Assembly: GCA_903862645.1 (NCBI GenBank)
Contig: CAIOZF010000173.1
Coordinates: 18,467 to 82,466, forward strand
Direction: 5' to 3'
Length of the DNA: 64,000 bases
Origin: an uncultured Gammaproteobacteria bacterium
Lineage (GTDB): Bacteria > Pseudomonadota > Gammaproteobacteria > Pseudomonadales > Pseudohongiellaceae
The translations under genes and the position numbers were made by a program. This document shows, piece after piece, positions 61,226 through 64,000 of the stretch (its first letter is position 1; each line of letters begins with the position of its first letter). The notes below the pieces were generated by a model. That model saw only the letters and a list, made by a program, of their open reading frames with translations, did not search any database and was not told the DNA's origin.

Positions 61226-62380
61226 CTAACTCCCAACTGCACGATTGCGCAACGTGATGGTAGTGGTGAAAACGCGACGCAGACGGGTGTCTTCCGGAAG
61301 CGCACCGTTACCGGACGCACCATCGTAAGTCACACCTTGAAATGTGTAAGGCTGAGGAGCGGGAAGCATATTGTCTTCAATGGACTGCACAAGCAGACTG
61401 ATACGCACACTGACAACGCGACTCCAGTCAGTGACCTGATTGGCAATCACATAAGAGTCCACAGATTTCTTGTTGTCATTGTCGGCATTGAGGCCAAACA
61501 GAATCTGCATGCTCTCGATACCTTCAACCAGCTCCTCGGCGGTGCCGGCAGTCGCAGTTGCGCTCAACTCCCTGCGGAAAAGACCTGGAGGGTTCGTGGC
61601 TACATTCCCGCTCTTGCCTATGTAGAGCAACGACCCCTGCAGCTTTGCCAACTCACCGCCCGCTTGTGTTCCTACACGTATCGATGTGTCATTGCCCGGA
61701 ACGCACCCCGATGACAGTTCCGTGTTGATACTGACCCCGCCAAGTTCAGTGACGTCGCAAGCCTGCACCCAATCGGCGCGTTCGCAGTCGCTCAACAGCA
61801 AAATGTCACCTTCTACAATATCGATCATTCCCGAGTTTATGACTGTCGTCGCCCCTGGCGTGACGGAATTGATAACAGCTCCAGTGCCCGCAGCACTCCA
61901 TACCCTCACTATGTCCGAACCTGGCACAGCATTGGTCGTATCCAACACATTGCCGCCCGACGTCACCCAGCCCGTCGTCGTACTGATCACGGCGACATCT
62001 TCGGTACTGTTGTAGACGAGTCCGGGCGCTGTTCCTGAGGCCTCCCAACCCTGCAACCCAGTGGTAGGTTGAAATGAGGCAGGAGCAGAATCCAGGGTGC
62101 TGTTGATGTCAGATGCTGCAAGACTGGCAAGGCAGCCCAGATATCCCGCCATCCTCAACTCATTTGCCAGAAAGTAGATAGCAAAGCGGCCGTTTTCCTG
62201 CATTCGCGCTCGGGCTTCCTGATCCCTCTCGACCTGGCTGTTGCCTACGTACACTTGAGTCACGCCAGCGGCCAGGGTCAAACCAAGCACCATCGATATC
62301 AGAAGTTCGATGATGGTGAGACCTCGCATGGCCGAACGCAGCGCCGATATCTCAGTCATATATACCGTGGCGTGGTTCAT
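61226..62380 (-). CDS. pilW: minor pilin PilW
   Basis: A 384-residue prepilin. The cleavage site is RG then LTIIELLISMVLGLTLAAGV, with Glu at position 5. QENGRFAIYFLANELRMAGY and LGCLA follow, the typical PilW region; the C-terminal domain ends with VVSVRISLLVQSIED. It couples the minor pilins to PilY1. ATG at 62380; the in-frame ATG at 62359 is another option. Confidence 0.92.
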   Translation of the reverse strand: MNHATVYMTEISALRSAMRGLTIIELLISMVLGLTLAAGVTQVYVGNSQVERDQEARARMQENGRFAIYFLANELRMAGYLGCLASLAASDINSTLDSAPASFQPTTGLQGWEASGTAPGLVYNSTEDVAVISTTTGWVTSGGNVLDTTNAVPGSDIVRVWSAAGTGAVINSVTPGATTVINSGMIDIVEGDILLLSDCERADWVQACDVTELGGVSINTELSSGCVPGNDTSIRVGTQAGGELAKLQGSLLYIGKSGNVATNPPGLFRRELSATATAGTAEELVEGIESMQILFGLNADNDNKKSVDSYVIANQVTDWSRVVSVRISLLVQSIEDNMLPAPQPYTFQGVTYDGASGNGALPEDTRLRRVFTTTITLRNRAVGS

Positions 62381-62405
62381 CTTCTGTCACTCGCTCTCTT
62401 CCAGA

Positions 62406-62939
62406 TCAAGGCTGGAAACTCATTGTGAAGCGCTTTTCTGCCGTTCCGTCTCGATCCTCGTCCCACCATATCTTGACCTCATAAACGATGCCGGCCCCAT
62501 CACAAGCCATTGCTGCTGCCGTTCCATCCTGCGGCGATGCGTCCACGCATACGGTTCCAGATCCCAGGGGAAGATTGTCCAGCAGCGCAGCTTTCGATTC
62601 AGCTATATCGTTTCCTGCCAACTGCGCCGAGGTACACCCTGTCAGCGAATTGCAGCCAGCATTTACCAATCCGTCGATGTTGTTGTAACTTCCCGCCTCT
62701 TCACCCTGCAGGTTGGCTCTGACACGCTCGACAACATCATTGCCGAGAATTGTGGCCTGAGTACGAAAATAGGCGACCTGTGTATTCCGCAAACTCTCAG
62801 TCTGCAGACCCGTCATGCCCAGCAGGCCAATGGCCATGATAAGCAGAGATATCAACACCTCTATCAGTGTTACGCCCAGGTGGTAGCGGGGTGATGGCCG
62901 GCCTATCTTGCCAAATTGTCCTCTGCCGGACTTCTTCAT
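62406..62939 (-). CDS. pilV: minor pilin PilV
   Basis: A 177-residue prepilin with cleavage after LG followed by VTLIEVLISLLIMAIGLLGM and TGLQTESLRNTQ, the PilV pattern. A Cys-containing soluble domain follows (GCNSLTGCTSAQ). ATG 62939 overlaps the fimU stop (ATGA), so translation is coupled. Confidence 0.92.
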   Translation of the reverse strand: MKKSGRGQFGKIGRPSPRYHLGVTLIEVLISLLIMAIGLLGMTGLQTESLRNTQVAYFRTQATILGNDVVERVRANLQGEEAGSYNNIDGLVNAGCNSLTGCTSAQLAGNDIAESKAALLDNLPLGSGTVCVDASPQDGTAAAMACDGAGIVYEVKIWWDEDRDGTAEKRFTMSFQP

Positions 62940-63469
62940 GAGCAATCCAGCCCCGTGTGAATGCGTCGCGCACGGCCGGTGATGGAGAGTTCCACCGACT
63001 GCGCGTTGGCGGAGTTGAGATCCTCTGGACAAAGTAAAAATGTGTTGGTGGTCGTGTTCAGACCGAAACCCTGGGAATCGAACTGCTGCATGTCATCAGT
63101 GAACGTCAGGACATTGCTGCCCGCCCCCTGATAAACACGTAAAACGGAATCGCCTGCATCTACCGACCCTGCCACGCCGTCGGCATCTTCGTTCTCATCC
63201 ACAAACACGATCCAGCCGTCGCCCCAGGAGTTCGCAGCGCAGTCAGTGCCGCTGTCGCTTGCGCACACGGACACGATGCGCCCGCGCTTTACCGCCTCAC
63301 TCCGGGCGTAACTCAGACTCGCCACCAGAGTTTTGGCAGCACTGTTGGTAGTGATGCTATTGATAGTCTCTTGCAGGCTCGGCATTCCGACGGCCAGCAA
63401 TATCCCGACTACGCCGACGACAATCATCAACTCGATAACAGTAAACCCTCTAGCGTGTCTGACACTCAT
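62936..63469 (-). CDS. fimU: minor pilin FimU/FimT (GspH-like)
   Basis: A 177-residue prepilin, first gene of the operon. The leader is short (MSVRHARG) and cleavage is before FTVIELMIVVGVVGILLAVG. The GspH-type domain has YARSEAVKRGRIVSVCASD and WGDGWIVFVDEN, the FimT/FimU hallmark. In Pseudomonas this operon is driven by AlgR, whose gene is not at its usual site in this window. Confidence 0.9.
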   Translation of the reverse strand: MSVRHARGFTVIELMIVVGVVGILLAVGMPSLQETINSITTNSAAKTLVASLSYARSEAVKRGRIVSVCASDSGTDCAANSWGDGWIVFVDENEDADGVAGSVDAGDSVLRVYQGAGSNVLTFTDDMQQFDSQGFGLNTTTNTFLLCPEDLNSANAQSVELSITGRARRIHTGLDCS

Positions 63470-63749
63470 GTTTCATTTCACGGTGTAATTGGTGAACGAA
63501 TCCGTCCGTCGGCAGCCTTGCCAGGAATTTCCAATTCGCGACGGCGGGTACCATTGTCGAATGCTCACAATAAACGCTTGACAGCGTCAAGTATGTGAAC
63601 TGTTTGGCAGCCTGCTCAATTAGCAACAGCAGACACACTTCCGCGGACAGCCCTTCTTACCCAGCCAGTCCTTGTGCTTGAATAGATCACGACGCTTCAG
63701 TGATACGGCATGCTACCCAAGAAGACATTCTTTATGTTTATATTTCAAT
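63470..63749. other. intergenic region upstream of the minor pilin operon
   Basis: About 280 bases that must contain the minus-strand promoter of fimU-pilE. No consensus sigma-54 or sigma-70 element stood out clearly, and no repeat was noticed. Confidence 0.4.
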
Positions 63750-63923
63750 ATGATAAATAGGGTCATTGAGCACATACCGACACCGCTGGCAGCCCTGTTG
63801 TCGGCTATTGATCCATCGCCGGAGTGCTGGCGTATCACTCTCAACGATCCAGATATCCGGCGGTCGAATGCAATGACTAAAGCGGCGCCATTCAGAATCC
63901 AAAGACTGACACAGAGGCCTTGA
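63750..63923 (+). CDS. doubtful small ORF, 57 residues
   Basis: An ATG frame MINRVIEHIPTPLAALLSAI running to TGA three bases before the next start codon. No ribosome site and no family recognised. It might be a leader peptide or an artefact. Confidence 0.2.
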   Translation: MINRVIEHIPTPLAALLSAIDPSPECWRITLNDPDIRRSNAMTKAAPFRIQRLTQRP

Positions 63924-63925
63924 CC

Positions 63926-64000
63926 GTGACACAACACTCAACAATTGCAGAGAACACACGACAGGTGCTGCTGAACAGCTTCAAGGCGTTCTACCAGAAC
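63926..64000 (+). CDS. start of an unidentified gene, cut by window edge
   Basis: A GTG at 63926 opens 25 codons reading TQHSTIAENTRQVLLNSFKA, continuing past the edge. The composition is protein-like and amphipathic, but too short to assign. The start codon is tentative since no strong ribosome site precedes it. Confidence 0.45.
   Translation, partial: MTQHSTIAENTRQVLLNSFKAFYQN

Noticed and set aside
1..64000. CRISPR arrays, tRNA or rRNA genes, prophage or transposase genes
   Set aside because: No regularly spaced repeats, no tRNA-like TTCGA arms outside coding regions, and no integrase or transposase motifs were recognised by eye.

Overview
The window looks like chromosomal DNA of a GC-rich gammaproteobacterium related to the Pseudomonadales. 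The evidence is the density of Pseudomonas-like gene blocks: hemC-hemD beside argH; lptM-lysA-dapF-DUF484; gshB divergent from pilG/pilH with tonB-algH-ruvX behind it; pilT divergent from yggS; fimX near parC-parE-yqiA-cpdA-DUF1249-nudF; and a complete minor-pilin operon fimU-pilV-pilW-pilX-pilY1-pilY2-pilE. REP-like elements ending in GCTCCCACA are also reminiscent of pseudomonads. No rRNA, tRNA, CRISPR array, prophage or transposase gene was recognised.

Layout. 1-3.4 kb: heme genes hemD/hemC divergent from argH. 3.4-5.4 kb: a perfect 27-bp-arm palindrome, a DegS/DegQ-type periplasmic protease and a HigBA toxin-antitoxin pair. 5.4-9.6 kb: a phosphorelay operon (GAF-PAS histidine kinase, REC-REC-Hpt, REC-HD-GYP) in which the kinase and the receiver part are separated only by an in-frame amber codon. 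9.6-13.6 kb: a loosely packed accessory stretch with a decayed monooxygenase-like gene, a secreted beta-propeller protein, a secreted cupin and a Met/His-rich Spy-like protein. 13.8-21.8 kb: an ABC-F ATPase, an OmpR-type two-component system and a GldA-GldF-GldG-like ABC system. 22-25.2 kb: lptM, lysA, dapF, DUF484. 25.2-32.9 kb: a glycosylation block with a PIG-L deacetylase, a 1459-residue multi-glycosyltransferase and two GT2 enzymes. 32.9-37.4 kb: a reduced Pil-Chp chemosensory module (CheA-like kinase without CheW domain, a degenerate receiver, a normal PilG-like receiver). 37.5-42.8 kb: gshB, tonB-like, algH, ruvX, pilT, yggS and a zinc-ribbon membrane protein. 43-46.7 kb: a FimX-like GGDEF/EAL protein and a class III cyclase-like membrane protein, both with degenerate motifs. 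46.9-54.1 kb: parC, parE, yqiA, cpdA, DUF1249, nudF and a parvulin. 54.3-55.9 kb: an RpoE/ChrR-type ECF sigma and zinc anti-sigma pair. 55.9-63.5 kb: the minor pilin operon, whose last gene pilE carries an in-frame amber codon. 63.9 kb: the start of a gene that runs off the window.

Theme. Type IV pilus function and its signalling run through the window: PilT retraction motor, FimX-like regulator, Pil-Chp kinase and receivers, and the minor pilin/PilY1 set. The most notable points are the two in-frame TAG codons that are the only visible lesions in otherwise well-formed genes (hybrid kinase and pilE), the stripped-down Chp kinase next to a receiver whose phosphoacceptor Asp is Glu, the four-module glycosyltransferase, and REP-like elements that have become part of coding sequence. 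No system here is certainly new; functional statements rest on motif recognition by eye.
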